Assembly (NCBI GenBank): GCA_003956705.1 | Contig: QZCP01000082.1 | Span: forward strand, 1 to 64,000 | Direction of reading: 5' to 3' | From: Brevipalpus yothersi | Lineage: Eukaryota > Arthropoda > Arachnida > Trombidiformes > Tenuipalpidae | DNA length: 64,000 nucleotides | Position numbers and translations under genes: made by a program | Shown: positions 24,082 through 35,252 of the stretch, in pieces | Numbering within the stretch: position 1 is the stretch's first letter | Layout: every line of letters begins with the position of its first letter | Notes under the pieces: model-generated | Seen by the model: the letters and a program-made list of their open reading frames with translations, nothing else | Databases searched by the model: none | What the model was told of the DNA's origin: nothing

Positions 24082-24810
24082 TAATGGCTTGATTTATAGA
24101 ACAATTCATAAATTGAACCATATTGAGGATTCCATTGAAGAATGGAAGAAATCAAAAAAATTAATCGAGCAAAAAGAGACAAAATATATGATTAGTGCTG
24201 ATTTTCCTAAATGGTACATGATTAGTACATACATAATTAATTAATTGTCGCTCTTAACTCATAAGTATAACATCAATGGCAGCAATAACATATTTATAAT
24301 ATGAAATGATAACATTGTTTCTCTTATTCGAAAACAAAAGCAGTTATTCTTGAATTATTTTCTAAAAAATAAGCCTTTATGGATCATAAAAATTCGAAAA
24401 ATTATCGTGAAACTGCCAAACAGTACCCAGAATACGGAAGTCAGATGAATCTGGAGTTAATAAATGTGGTGCAAAAAACATTCTGTCTACTTTGCCTCTC
24501 GTCATCTAAAATATGATATATATTTTCTTTCCATTTGCACCGAGAATATGTATTTGAAAAGTAGCAGGTAGATAGGAGGAGAGATTAAATTTCCCATACA
24601 AAACAACGGATTTGACTCGATTATATGAACCATCAATCTAGGGGAGCTCATTTCTTGGGAAGCTGCTCATAACGCAGTATCAAATTCCTTTTCTAATCTT
24701 TTAGTTCATTTCTTTGGAAATAAATTCAAAAAATTCGTAAAGTATCTCAATAAAAAACAGGTGAAAACTTTCCCTCAAATTCATGTGTCTTTGGTCAATT
24801 TGAGTGTTCA
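24082..24810. other. Intergenic, no gene recognised
   Basis: AT-rich DNA between the convergent UGT-1 and lipase-1 genes, so it should hold both 3' ends; no gene seen. Confidence 0.5.
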
Positions 24811-25983
24811 TCAGCATGATATCAATGGATTCCAGCTTGTGGTGATACAAGTTCTCCTCAGATAAGGATGATCTGCACAATTAAACTTTGTTAGACCAAT
24901 CTCTTGATTACTTGGCAGTCCAATGTAATCTGGACACGGCCCATATCGGTATAGACAGTGGCCTGTGGAAACTGAGAGGAAAACTTGCAGTGCAAACAGA
25001 TGAGAACATCCGGAAGATGGTGGAATAAGAAGGCAAGGCCCTTGTCCTGTGAACAATTGTTCAGGATTCACAATGTAAGCACAATCAGCTTCAACTTCAA
25101 AATAGCCGAAAATGGTGAAAAAAGATAGTATCTCATCAACGACGGGAAAATTGGGTGATTTAGTTGTGAATATAACTTCGAAAAACTTGGCACTTGTATG
25201 ATTGGCCAGAGCGTAATTGCTTCGCCTGAAGGGCAAATAAGATTCCTCTATCGCTGAAAAATAATGTGAGAATCATGAAAAATCTCGTATTATTTGCTGG
25301 ATTGATTGTGGAGATAATTTACCTAGCATACGATAGAACTTTATGCCGTATTTATGGTCACAATAATTAGCCAGAGTGCTGAAACTTTGACCTCCTGAAG
25401 AAAAACTCACTAAAAAGATATCTTCAATTTGAATTTTTCGTTTATCAGCCAAAAATTTGATAAATTCACATGAAATTCGTCCAAGTAGGATAGTGTTAGT
25501 TGATGATAAGAATCCATTGATGGGTGGTATTCTGATCCGACCGAGTACTCTCGGATCTGCCATACGATCCCAATCTACAAGAATTACCCAGTCACTTTCT
25601 CTCAACAAACTCAGAGCCATAGCCAGTTGTATGGTAGAATCATATTCCGTAATATATCCATGAAATATCATTGAAACTTTAGAACCTTTCTCAATCTTGT
25701 CTACTGATGTGATTCGTGTTGGATCTCGGCGACTTATGGCAAGGAATCGAACTGTGTTCTTGTTAACTATTTCTGGACATGCTGCAATCGGTGGTATAGC
25801 TATCGGATACAGAACAAATAAAAGAGGCTCGAATACTCCATACTCTGGATCATGAATGGGTCTTAAACATGGGAAAAACACTTGAGGATTGATAAAGTCG
25901 GCTCGTTCGGGACCTCCGATAGAGTAATCACGATGAGTACCAGAAGCAGGTAGTACCAAACAAATGAGAATGATAAGAAACAT
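24811..25983 (-). CDS. Secreted lipase-family protein 1 of the tandem array
   Basis: Member of the pancreatic-lipase/phospholipase A1 family (alpha/beta hydrolase, secreted). Exons 25983-25323 and 25253-24811 give 367 aa, with a 69-bp phase-1 intron. Residues 1-16 form a signal peptide. The fold landmarks are FHGYITEYDS (oxyanion strand), the nucleophile elbow VSFSSGG, and near the end PPSSGCSHLF holding the candidate catalytic His. The elbow lacks the first Gly of GxSxG (Ser instead). At the position of the catalytic Asp (family motif G-L-D-P-A) the exon junction encodes A-I-E-E, a Glu. It is the most divergent intact member and may be weakly active or non-enzymatic. Neighbours are six more copies, all on the minus strand. 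Confidence 0.85.
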
Positions 25984-26514
25984 TTTAATTCAACTTTTCT
26001 TGCTCCATTGAGCTTAATCACATATCTGATGAGTTCCATAAATAACCTCATGAAAATATCGCTCTCTTACTTCAGCAAGATGCGGGCTGATTTCAGCTCC
26101 ATGATCTTCATCCTATACTTGAGCTTTCCCAAACCCGCTTTACATTATCGAAAAATTAAATCAGTACACTTAAACTTGAGCTTTAGGAACCAAGCTTCAC
26201 TTTTAAGAGTTTTCACTAAAATATGAAAATTGAGATAATTTGACAGCCCTCATGTTTCCAATTTTTCATGAATACATGTATTCGTGTAACTATGATTATG
26301 TGATTGTTGGTAGTTTATTCATAGCTTCTCATCAGATTCAAGATGAAGTGATAAAATTATCACAATTTCAAGATTAAATATCTGTCAAACTTGTCCATAT
26401 GAGAGGAAAAACAAAAGTCCTGGTTTAATTGACCCAAATAAACGCCCAACAGTCATAGCAGAATGATGGTCAAAAAGATATCAAAACCACTCGATTTTAA
26501 ATGTGCTGACAACA

Positions 26515-27682
26515 TCAGCAAGTTTTCAAAGGGTTTGCGGATGTTGTAATACATGTTCGCTTTAGAAAAGGATGATCAGCGCAATCCAATTTGGTTAAAC
26601 CAATTTGCTGATTGCTTGATACTCCAACAGTCTCAGGACATGGTCCATACCGGTACAAGCATCGTCCTGAGTAGGCTGAAAGAAACACCACCACGGAAAA
26701 GAAGTGAAAACAGAATGTTGGTCCTGGTAGAATAACACAGGGTGGCTGCTCATTTAGAATGATTTCTGGATTCACATAGTAGGCACAATCAGCGACCACT
26801 TCGAAATAACCTTCTTTACCAAGAAAAGCTGCAGCCTCATCAAGTCCAGGAATATTTGGTGATATTGTGGTAAAAATTGCATCAAAAAATTTGGCACTTG
26901 TATGATTTGTGAGTGCATAATTACTCCTTCGATAAGGAATTGCAAACATATCCATTCCTGGAAGAAATAGAGATGATCATTATCTGAAGATATGAAATTC
27001 ATATTAGGATGGAGAACTTACCAAGCATGTGATTAAAATGAATTTTGTACTCATTGCGACAATAGTCAGCTAAAAATCCCAAGATTCCCGCTGCAGACGA
27101 GAATCCTAGTAAAAACATATCTTCCACTTGAACACCGTGTTCTTTGATGAGAAATTTGACAAATTTGCAAGAAATCCGTCCAACCAGAATTGCATTGGCT
27201 TGTATGAGAAACAAATTGATGAAAGGAATTCGTATTCTACCAAAAGCTCTCGGATCTGCCAGACGACTCCAATCAACCAGAACAACCCAATCATTTTCTC
27301 TCAAAGTAGCCATTGCAACCGCAATTCCTTCCAATGAATCGTATTCTGTTAGAAATGAGTGGAAAAAAATGGCTACTTTTGAACCTTGTGGTATTTTTTT
27401 CACTGATGTGATGATAGTTGGATTTTTTCTACTGATTGCTAAGAATCGGACTGTCTCCTTGTTAACAATCTCTGGACAACTTGCAATCGGAGGCAAAGTC
27501 ACTGGGTAGCCAACAAACAGAAGAGGATCAAATTTGCCGTATTCTGGATCATAAATGGGCTGAAGACAAGGAAAAAACAGTTGAGGATTGATCGGATCAG
27601 CTCTCTCAAATCCTCCTATTGGATAGTCAAAATTTTTACATACAGCATGAGGTATAAGGCATACAAAAAGAATCAGCAACAT
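26515..27682 (-). CDS. Secreted lipase-family protein 2 of the tandem array
   Basis: Exons 27682-27022 and 26957-26515 give 367 aa with the same phase-1 intron (64 bp). The signal peptide is MLLILFVCLIPHAVC. This is the only intact copy that keeps Asp at the catalytic-acid position: the junction reads G-M-D-M, aligned to the family G-L-D-P. It has other changes, however: the oxyanion segment is FFHSFLTEYDS (HS instead of HG), and the elbow is GFSSAA, where the last Gly of GxSxG is Ala. The candidate His sits in PTFCFHFF, where the usual CSH is CFH. Catalytic activity is therefore doubtful for different reasons than in its neighbours. Confidence 0.85.
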
Positions 27683-28455
27683 GATTGAAACGAATCTCTA
27701 TTTCCTCACACTGAGACAGCTCACACTAGTAGTTTGCTCTGATCTGATTTTTGACAATATTTCCTTGGATAATAAGTGATGTTGGCCAGCTTCTTCATTA
27801 CTGTATACTTGGGGCTCAATTTCGGGAGATTCGATGATCACTTGCTGATACCCTCATGTGAATCTTCAATCTAAACAGCACCTGCCTGCACAGAACGTGC
27901 GAGAATCCATCGTGATCAGAAATCAGAAATCATGTGTCTCTGAGATAAATTTTGTGAATTGGAAGGAACATATGTATTCATAATATGAGTTTCAGCCTCT
28001 ATTGAAAGTATTTGACGTGTATTGTGTATCAACAAAATTTTGCTGCATTCATAAAAGTTCGAATTTAATGGGAGCGACTTTATATGGTCAATTCCATAAG
28101 CACCATGCTGCATGTTGCCTGAAGGTGCCAATAGAGGGAAGATCTCCATTAGAAATATTATGAAAACTATGAAATTTAATTTTTTTAAAATTTTTATTTT
28201 TACAATTTACTTGTGTCTGGCTATCCAGGGTTAATCTAGCGAACAATTCAATCTACATTCACGAATTGAACTAGCATGGGTTTAGAATTGGGAAAATCCT
28301 TTTATTGAGGTCAGTCATACTGGAAATATTTAAATATTGGATTAAATTATGCTAAGATAGTCTCAATTTGATTGAAAAAATGTGATTATATCGATATTAA
28401 TCCTGGGTGATAAATATTCACCACTAACAACTATCTTTTGGAATCATACCACATG
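27683..28455. other. Spacer within the lipase array
   Basis: 5' flank of copy 2 and 3' flank of copy 3. AT-rich, no gene recognised. Confidence 0.5.
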
Positions 28456-29629
28456 TCAGCATGTTTTTATTGGGTTTGAGGTAGTTCGTATACACGTTCG
28501 CTGGAGGAATGGATGGTCAGCACAATTCAGCCTTGTGAAACCGATTTCTTGATTACTTGGCACCCCAATAGTATTTGGACAGGGTCCATATCGATACAAG
28601 CATCGTCCAGAGTAAGCTGATAAGAATACTTGAATAACGAAAAAATGGGAGCAAAATGTTGGCCCTGGTAGAATTACACAGGGTGGCTGTTCAATCAGAA
28701 TAGATTCGGGATTCACAAAGTAGGCACAATCAGCAACCACTTCGAAGTAGCCCAAATCTGCCAGTGTTGAACTTATCTGATTGATAACGGAAATGTTTGG
28801 TGAAATTGTGGTGAATACAACATCGAAATACTTTGCACTCGTATAATTTGCCAACGGATAGTTACTTCCTCGGAATGGTCTGGCCACAAGTTCCAAAGCT
28901 AGTAAGAATAGAATTTGATTTAAGTTCACCTCTTCTTATCAAAAATGAATGATTGATGAACTGCTTACCTGTCATTCGTTTAAACTGTAAATGATATCTT
29001 TCACGGCAATAATCAGCCAAAAATCCCAATGAAACTGCTCCTGATGAAAAGCCAACCAGATAGATATCATCCAGTCGAATTTGATGTTTCACAGTCAAGA
29101 ATTTGATGAATTTACACACAATTCGTCCTACCAGAATCGGATTTATAGTGGATAGGAATACATTGACTAGTGGAATTCTAACTCTACCAAAAACTCTCGA
29201 ATCAGCTAACCGAGCCCAATCCACCAATACAACCCAATCGTTATTTCGAAGAAGAGTCAAGGCCACAGAAATTCCCCCAATTGAATCGTATTCTTCCAGA
29301 TAACCATGAATGTAGATTGCAACTTTCGATCCCGACTTGATGTTGCTCACCGAAGTGATTCTTCTTGGGTTCTTTTTGTTGATTGCCAAGAATCGTACAG
29401 TTTTCTTGTTCACCACCTCTGGACATCCAGCAATCGGAGGTAGAGTTAGCTGATAATTTCTATAAATCACTGGATCAAATTTTCCATATTCTGGATCATA
29501 AATTGGTGCTAAGCAAGTGAAAAAAAGTTGAGGATTGATTGGATCAGCTCGTTCAGGACCTCCTTTGGGATAATCAAAATTGTGGCTCTTGGCTAAGCTT
29601 ATGAGGCAAAAGAAGAGAGCTAGAAACAT
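28456..29629 (-). CDS. Secreted lipase-family protein 3 of the tandem array
   Basis: Exons 29629-28969 and 28898-28456 give 367 aa; the intron is 70 bp, phase 1. The signal peptide is MFLALFFCLISLAKS. Oxyanion strand IHGYLEEYDS, a canonical nucleophile elbow VGFSSGAV (Ser about 195), and the candidate His in PTFCSHFF (about 305) are intact. The catalytic-acid position reads A-L-E-L, with Glu at about residue 223 where the family has Asp. Paired Cys residues flank the His loop (QPPC ... FC) as in the family. If Glu can serve as the acid this copy should be active; the lipid substrate is unknown. Confidence 0.88.
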
Positions 29630-29943
29630 TGCGAACAGAAATTTTTATTTTTTAAAGAAAAACTATCTGCCTGAGATTCTGAGATGTGCCTAACTGGTCC
29701 CTGAATTATCCACCGATTATTCTTGGAACGAATTCTAGATGCGGGTCCTCGTTCACACTAATATAAGCTCCAATACTGTACAGGTCTAAGCCTCCATGAC
29801 TTTTCAAATCGTACACATGTTTTTGCCTCCTTCATTACGATTCACTGATTTTTTAGCTCCTGCAATTCTTGAGGCTTGATATTATTATCATATATTTTAA
29901 TGTACTCTGAAAATTTTAAAGATGCATATTTCGTTGTATTTCA

Positions 29944-31121
29944 TCAGCAATATTTCAGAGGATTTGAAGAAGATTGTATGCATGTCCGCTGAAGGAAAGG
30001 ATGATCAGTACAGTCCAGTCTCGTCAAACCGATCTCTTGATTGCTTGTCACTCCGATAATATGTGGACAGGGTCCATATCGATACAAGCATCGTCCTGAG
30101 TAGGCTGATATGAATACTTGTAATGCAAAAAAATGTGAACAAAATGTTGGTCCTGGTAAAATAACGCATGGGGGTTGTTCGGTTATCAGAGACTGGGGAT
30201 TCACATAGTAGGCGCAATCAGAGACCACTTCAAAGTAGCCCAAATGAACCAATGCAGAACTTATTTGGTCAATTACGGGAATATTTGACGAAACTGTCGT
30301 GAATAAAGCTTCGAAATACTTTGCACTTGAATGATTCGCCAATTGATAATTACTTCCCCGATATGGTCTTGCCACAAGTTCGATAGCTAATTGGAATGAT
30401 GTTTCATTTCGATTCATTTTTAGCCTCTATTTATGATAACTAATGTTACTCATAACTTACCCATCATATGTTCAAATTGTATACGATATCTTTCACGACA
30501 GTACTCAGCCAAAAATCCAAGAGTAACCGCTCCTGCTGAAAATCCAACCATGTAGATATCATCGATTCGTATATTATGTTTAGCACCTAAAAATTTGATG
30601 AATTTACATGTCACTCTTCCCACAAGCAATGGATTGGTAACAGATAGTACCAAATTAACTATTGGTATTCGAATTGTATCAAAAACTCTTGAATCTGCCA
30701 AACGAGCCCAGTCCACCAGTATAACCCAATCATTATCTCGTAGGAGGGTTAAAGCCACAGCAATATTCTCAACAGAATCATATTCTTGAGCATATCCATG
30801 TATGTAGATTGCAATTTTCGATCCTGGTTCGATGTTTTTCACTGAGGTGATCACAGTTGGATTCTTATCACTTATAGCCAAAAATCGAATAGTTTTTTTG
30901 TTCACTATCTCTGGACATCCAGCAATAGGAGGCAGAGTCAATGGATAATTTCTGTGAATAACTGGATCAAATCTTCCGTATTCAGTATCATAAATTGGTG
31001 CCAGACACGGAAAGAAAAGTTGGGGATTTATTCTACCACTACGTTCTGGACCTCCATTTGGATCATCAAAATTTTCACTTTTGATCAAATGTATTAGGCA
31101 TAATATAATGAGTTTGAACAT
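29944..31121 (-). CDS. Secreted lipase-family protein 4 of the tandem array
   Basis: Exons 31121-30461 and 30386-29944 give 367 aa; intron 74 bp, phase 1. Signal peptide about residues 1-15 (FKLIILCLIHLI). Oxyanion segment IHGYAQEYDS, elbow VGFSAGAV with full GxSxG, candidate His in PTFCSHFF. The acid position reads A-I-E-L, a Glu. Very close to copy 3 in the C-terminal exon, which suggests that these two arose from one of the later duplications. Confidence 0.88.
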
Positions 31122-31464
31122 GATAATCTATCTGATAGTCAGAGAGATGATAATTTCTACCTCTGTAATTGCTACTAAACTTTATGAATCTTTTCTATTC
31201 GCACTGTTGCAAAATAATACGGGTGTTATAGACGATATTTTCTTCATTTTTCCCGCGATCTTTCCTAACTGATTATAATGTTTAATGACAATTATTATAA
31301 GTGATTACACAAATGAACGACTACTCATTACCCTCATTGTAGCTGCCAATATTTTGCCACTACCAAAATGTTTATCATCGTTTTGTAATCTTCAAGAAGT
31401 GAAAGTAGAAATGATAATTCTCATTTTGGGTGTTCTAACATGATTTCACCAGATTTGAGGTTGT

Positions 31465-32054
31465 TATGATGCAAATTCACTGAAAAAATGGATGATCAGC
31501 ACAATTAAGCCTTGTATAGTCAGTCTCTTGATTAATTGGTATTCCAATAACATCTGCCATGTCAGCCATGCTGATACAAAAGTCGTCCCGAATAGGCTGA
31601 GGGAAATACTTGAATCCCGAAAAAATGTTAACAAAAAGCTGTCGCAGTAAGCACTACACAAGATCCTTGTTCTAGTAATAAGCGTTTTGAGTGTGCATAG
31701 TAAGCATAACCAGTAACAATCACAAAGTAGGCCAAATGTCAAGATAATATTCACTTGGCCAACCACTAAAATATCCGTTGACATTTTGCTGAAGATCACA
31801 TGAAAATATTTTGCACTAGTATGATTTGTCAGAGCATAATTACTGTTTCGGAAAGGTGCAGAGGACGTCAGAAGTTCTGAGTTAACATACAAAATTTGAT
31901 CAAATTTTCCATATTCAAGATCATAAATTGGAATTAAACAAGGAAAAATCACTTGAGGATTGATTAGATCAGCTCACTCAGGGCGTCCAAATGGAAAATC
32001 AAAATTTCGACATTTAATCAAAGGTATAATGCTCAATATAAGTCCTAAGAACAT
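31465..32054 (-). pseudogene. Lipase-family copy 5, internally deleted
   Basis: A residual copy in the same orientation. The beginning of exon 1 is present from about 32054 (PCLIPIYDLEYGKFDQILYVN) with a stop where neighbours have Arg after GGPE. It then jumps directly into the exon 2 sequence (FRNSNYALTNHTSAKYF), so the nucleophile elbow, the intron and about 150 codons are gone. The exon 2 part is also frameshifted after about residue 75: the usual YVNPE, CSH and RYGPCP blocks occur in other frames. No functional product expected. Confidence 0.88.
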
Positions 32055-32490
32055 CGTGATCTGGAGCCAAAATAGTAGAGATCTTTTTTCCTCTCTCATC
32101 CAACAATCTAGTAAGTACAAAATTTTCTCGATCGAAGATTCATCAGAACATTGATGAGGGCAATAGTGTACAATATTATAATTTCAGATTTCAATATTTT
32201 CTCTTTGTTTCTCGATTATTCATGTGGATTGCGTAATGATCAGTCCTTAATGTGTGCCCACATCCTAATTATCAGCATCTGTTAATTCAGCACTTATGAA
32301 ACAGAAGTTACTTGAATTTTGATTGCTTTTTGCACCTCAGCGCCAAGAGAATTCCATTTGTTCTACTGGATTGATCTGCTTTCGAAGGGAAAACTTAAAG
32401 ATCATCATCAGAATTGCATTTCAATCAAATTTTGAATATACCGTCAATTGAGGTATTTATTTCAATCAATTTTTGACCAAAAACTTCTCA

Positions 32491-33667
32491 TTAACACGAT
32501 TGCACTGGGTTCGAGGTTGTTCTGATGCAAGTTCGACGGAGGAAAGGATGATCAGCACAATTGAGTTTTGTATAGCCAATCTCTTGATTACTTGGTACTC
32601 CAACAGTATTTGGACATGGCCCATATCGATATAGACATCGTCCTGAGTTCGCTGAGATGTAAACTTGAAGACCAAAGAAGTGGGAACAAAAGCTTGTTGC
32701 CGGTAAAATTACGCAAGGCGGTTGTTCTAATTGGAGAAGTTCAGGATTCACATAGTAGGCACAATCGGCAATAACCTCATAGTAGCCAAAATGAGCTAGC
32801 GTAGTACTGATTTCATCGATCACAGGAATATTTGGTGACTTGGTGCTGAAGATGACATCAAAAAACTTGGCACTTGTGTGATTTGTGAGAGGATAATTGC
32901 TGTTACGAAATGGTAATGAAACTAGCTCGATACCTGTGAATTGGAGAAAAACGTAAATTTTTCAAGACATTGATCTTCTATTGATCAGATTTCTGCTTAC
33001 CCGTCATACGATTGAAATGTATCTGGTATTTCTCACGGCAATAATTGGCCAAAAAACCCAGCGTCACAGCTCCATATGAAAATCCAACCAAATAAATATC
33101 CTCTATCAATATTCCATGCTTTCGGTACATAAATTCAACAAATTTACACGTAACTCGACCCAATAATAGTGTATTAACTCCAGCTAGTACGATATTGATC
33201 AGAGGAATCCGAATTCGACCGAAAGCTCTTGGGTTTGCTAATCGATCCCATTCCACAAGCACAACCCAATCATTATTGCGTAGAGTAGTTAGAGCTGTAA
33301 TTATTCCTTCGATTGAATCATATTCTTCGGTGTATCCGTGAATATAGATGGCAATTTTCGATCCTGGCTTGATGTTTTTCACAGTGGTTATAATGTTGGG
33401 TTTCTTTCTGCTGATGGCGAGAAATCGAATTGTTCTCTTCTTGAAGAGTTCTGGACACCCCGAAATAGGAGGAAGTGTCACCGGAAAGTTTACGAATAGC
33501 ACAGGATCAAATTTTCCATACTCGAAATCGAAAACTGGTGTTAAACAGGGATAAAATAGCTGAAGGTTGAATGGCTTGGCTAGCTCAGGACCTCCAATTG
33601 GGTAGTCAAAATTTTGAGCTATTGTTGCATGAAATAAACTTAATAAGAAGATTGTTGACATTTTCAA
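32491..33667 (-). CDS. Secreted lipase-family protein 6 of the tandem array
   Basis: Exons 33667 (or 33661)-33001 and 32933-32491; intron 67 bp, phase 1. The second Met at 33661 gives exactly the 661-nt first exon of the other copies, hence 367 aa. Signal peptide STIFLLSLFHATIAQ. Oxyanion strand IHGYTEEYDS, elbow VGFSYGAV with GxSxG intact, candidate His in TSFCSHFF. The acid position reads G-I-E-L, a Glu. The GGPELAKPFN segment near the N-terminus differs from the GGPERADPIN of the others. Confidence 0.88.
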
Positions 33668-34037
33668 TGAATTGAGACCATCGATTTGGTCATGACTACT
33701 AGATTTGAACTTGAGTATTCGCTATTTTTGCGGAGGAAAAATGATGCGGGGCCTTATTTTGTACATCCTCAAAATGGTTACCAGGATATCTTGAGTGATT
33801 GCAAAAGTGATTAGTTTCGGCAAATTAATACCCACATTATAATTACACTATTGTACATACGCTTTATAAGCTTTTTGGCAAAAGTCTGTGATTTTATTTG
33901 ATCATATTCAACTATAACAAAACCTCAATAAGAATCGGAAATATGCCTTTCACAAATTGGATGCTCTTATATGGATCAAAAATGAATTAAAAATCGTCTA
34001 TTTCCGACCGATATTTTCTAGAAAATGATCTTGCACA

Positions 34038-35252
34038 CTAACATGACTTCACTGGGTTTGAAGATGTTCTAATGCAAGTTCTTCCAAGAGAAGGATGATC
34101 AAGACAATTTAATCGAGTAAAACCAGTCCTTTGATTGCTCGGTAGTCCTATAGTCACCGGACATGGCCCATAACGGTACAAGCAGCGACCTGAGTAGGCT
34201 GAGATGAATACTTGCTGTACAAAGTCGTGGGAACAAAATGTTGGCCCTGGAAGTAGAGCGCAAGGTGGTTGTTCGGCTAGTAAAAGTTCAGGATTTACAT
34301 AGTATACACAATGAGCATCAGCTTCAAAATACCCTAAATGAGTCAATGCAGAGGTGATCTCATCAATTACAGGAATGTTTGAGGATTTGGTGGTGAAAAC
34401 TGCTTCAAAAATCTTGGCACTTGTACGATTTGCCAGATAATAATTACTATTACGAAATGGTATAGACGGTAATTCGGTTGCTGGAAAAGTGATTGAGATG
34501 TTAATTCAAGAATTTTCACACAGTTTAAGTTTAAGTTCACTTAAGTTGAAAATATACTCACTTATTATGTGATAGAAAAGTATTCCATATCTTTCACGAC
34601 AATAGCTTGCTATGAATCCAGTTGTTGCCGCTCCTTCTGAATGACCAACTATGAATATATCTTCGATTCTTATTCCATGATTGTCAATCAAAAATTTGAC
34701 AAATTTACATGTAATTCGACCCACCAGTATAGGATTTATGCCTGATAGAAATATAGTGATAATTGGAATCCTAAGGCGACCAAAAACTCTTGAATCTGCC
34801 AATCGAGCCCAGTCTACCAGTACAACCCAATCACTAGTCCGTAAAATGGACAATGCTACGGTAAGGCCATTGATGTAATCATATTCTTCCGCGTAGCCAT
34901 GAAGGTATATCGAAACTTTTGAGCCAGGCTTGATGTTTTTGACAGAAGTGATCACTGATGGATTCTCCTTGCTGATGGCAAAGAATCGCACAGTTTTTTT
35001 GTTCACTATTTCGGGACATCCAGCAATCGGAGGTAATGTAACTTTGAAGTCCACATAAATAACAGGATCAAATTTTCCATACTCAGAATCGTAAATTGGT
35101 GCTAAACATGGAAAAAAGAATTGAGGATTGATCAGATCTGCTCTCTCATATCCTCCTTTTGGATAGTCAAAATTTTCACATTTTATTGAAGATATCAGAA
35201 ATATTGCCACGACCGAAAACATTTTGAACAAATGCATATCATACATTTGCAT
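34038..35252 (-). CDS. Secreted lipase-family protein 7 of the tandem array
   Basis: Exons 35252 (or 35222)-34562 and 34480-34038; intron 81 bp, phase 1. The Met at 35222 (MFSVVAIFLISSIKC, a good signal peptide) matches the other copies and gives 367 aa. It has the most canonical elbow of the array, VGHSEGAA, with His before the Ser as in pancreatic lipases. The candidate His is in PTFCSHDF. The acid position reads T-T-E-L, again Glu. It lies at the 5' end of the array and may be closest to the ancestral copy, which is inference from the elbow only. Confidence 0.87.
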
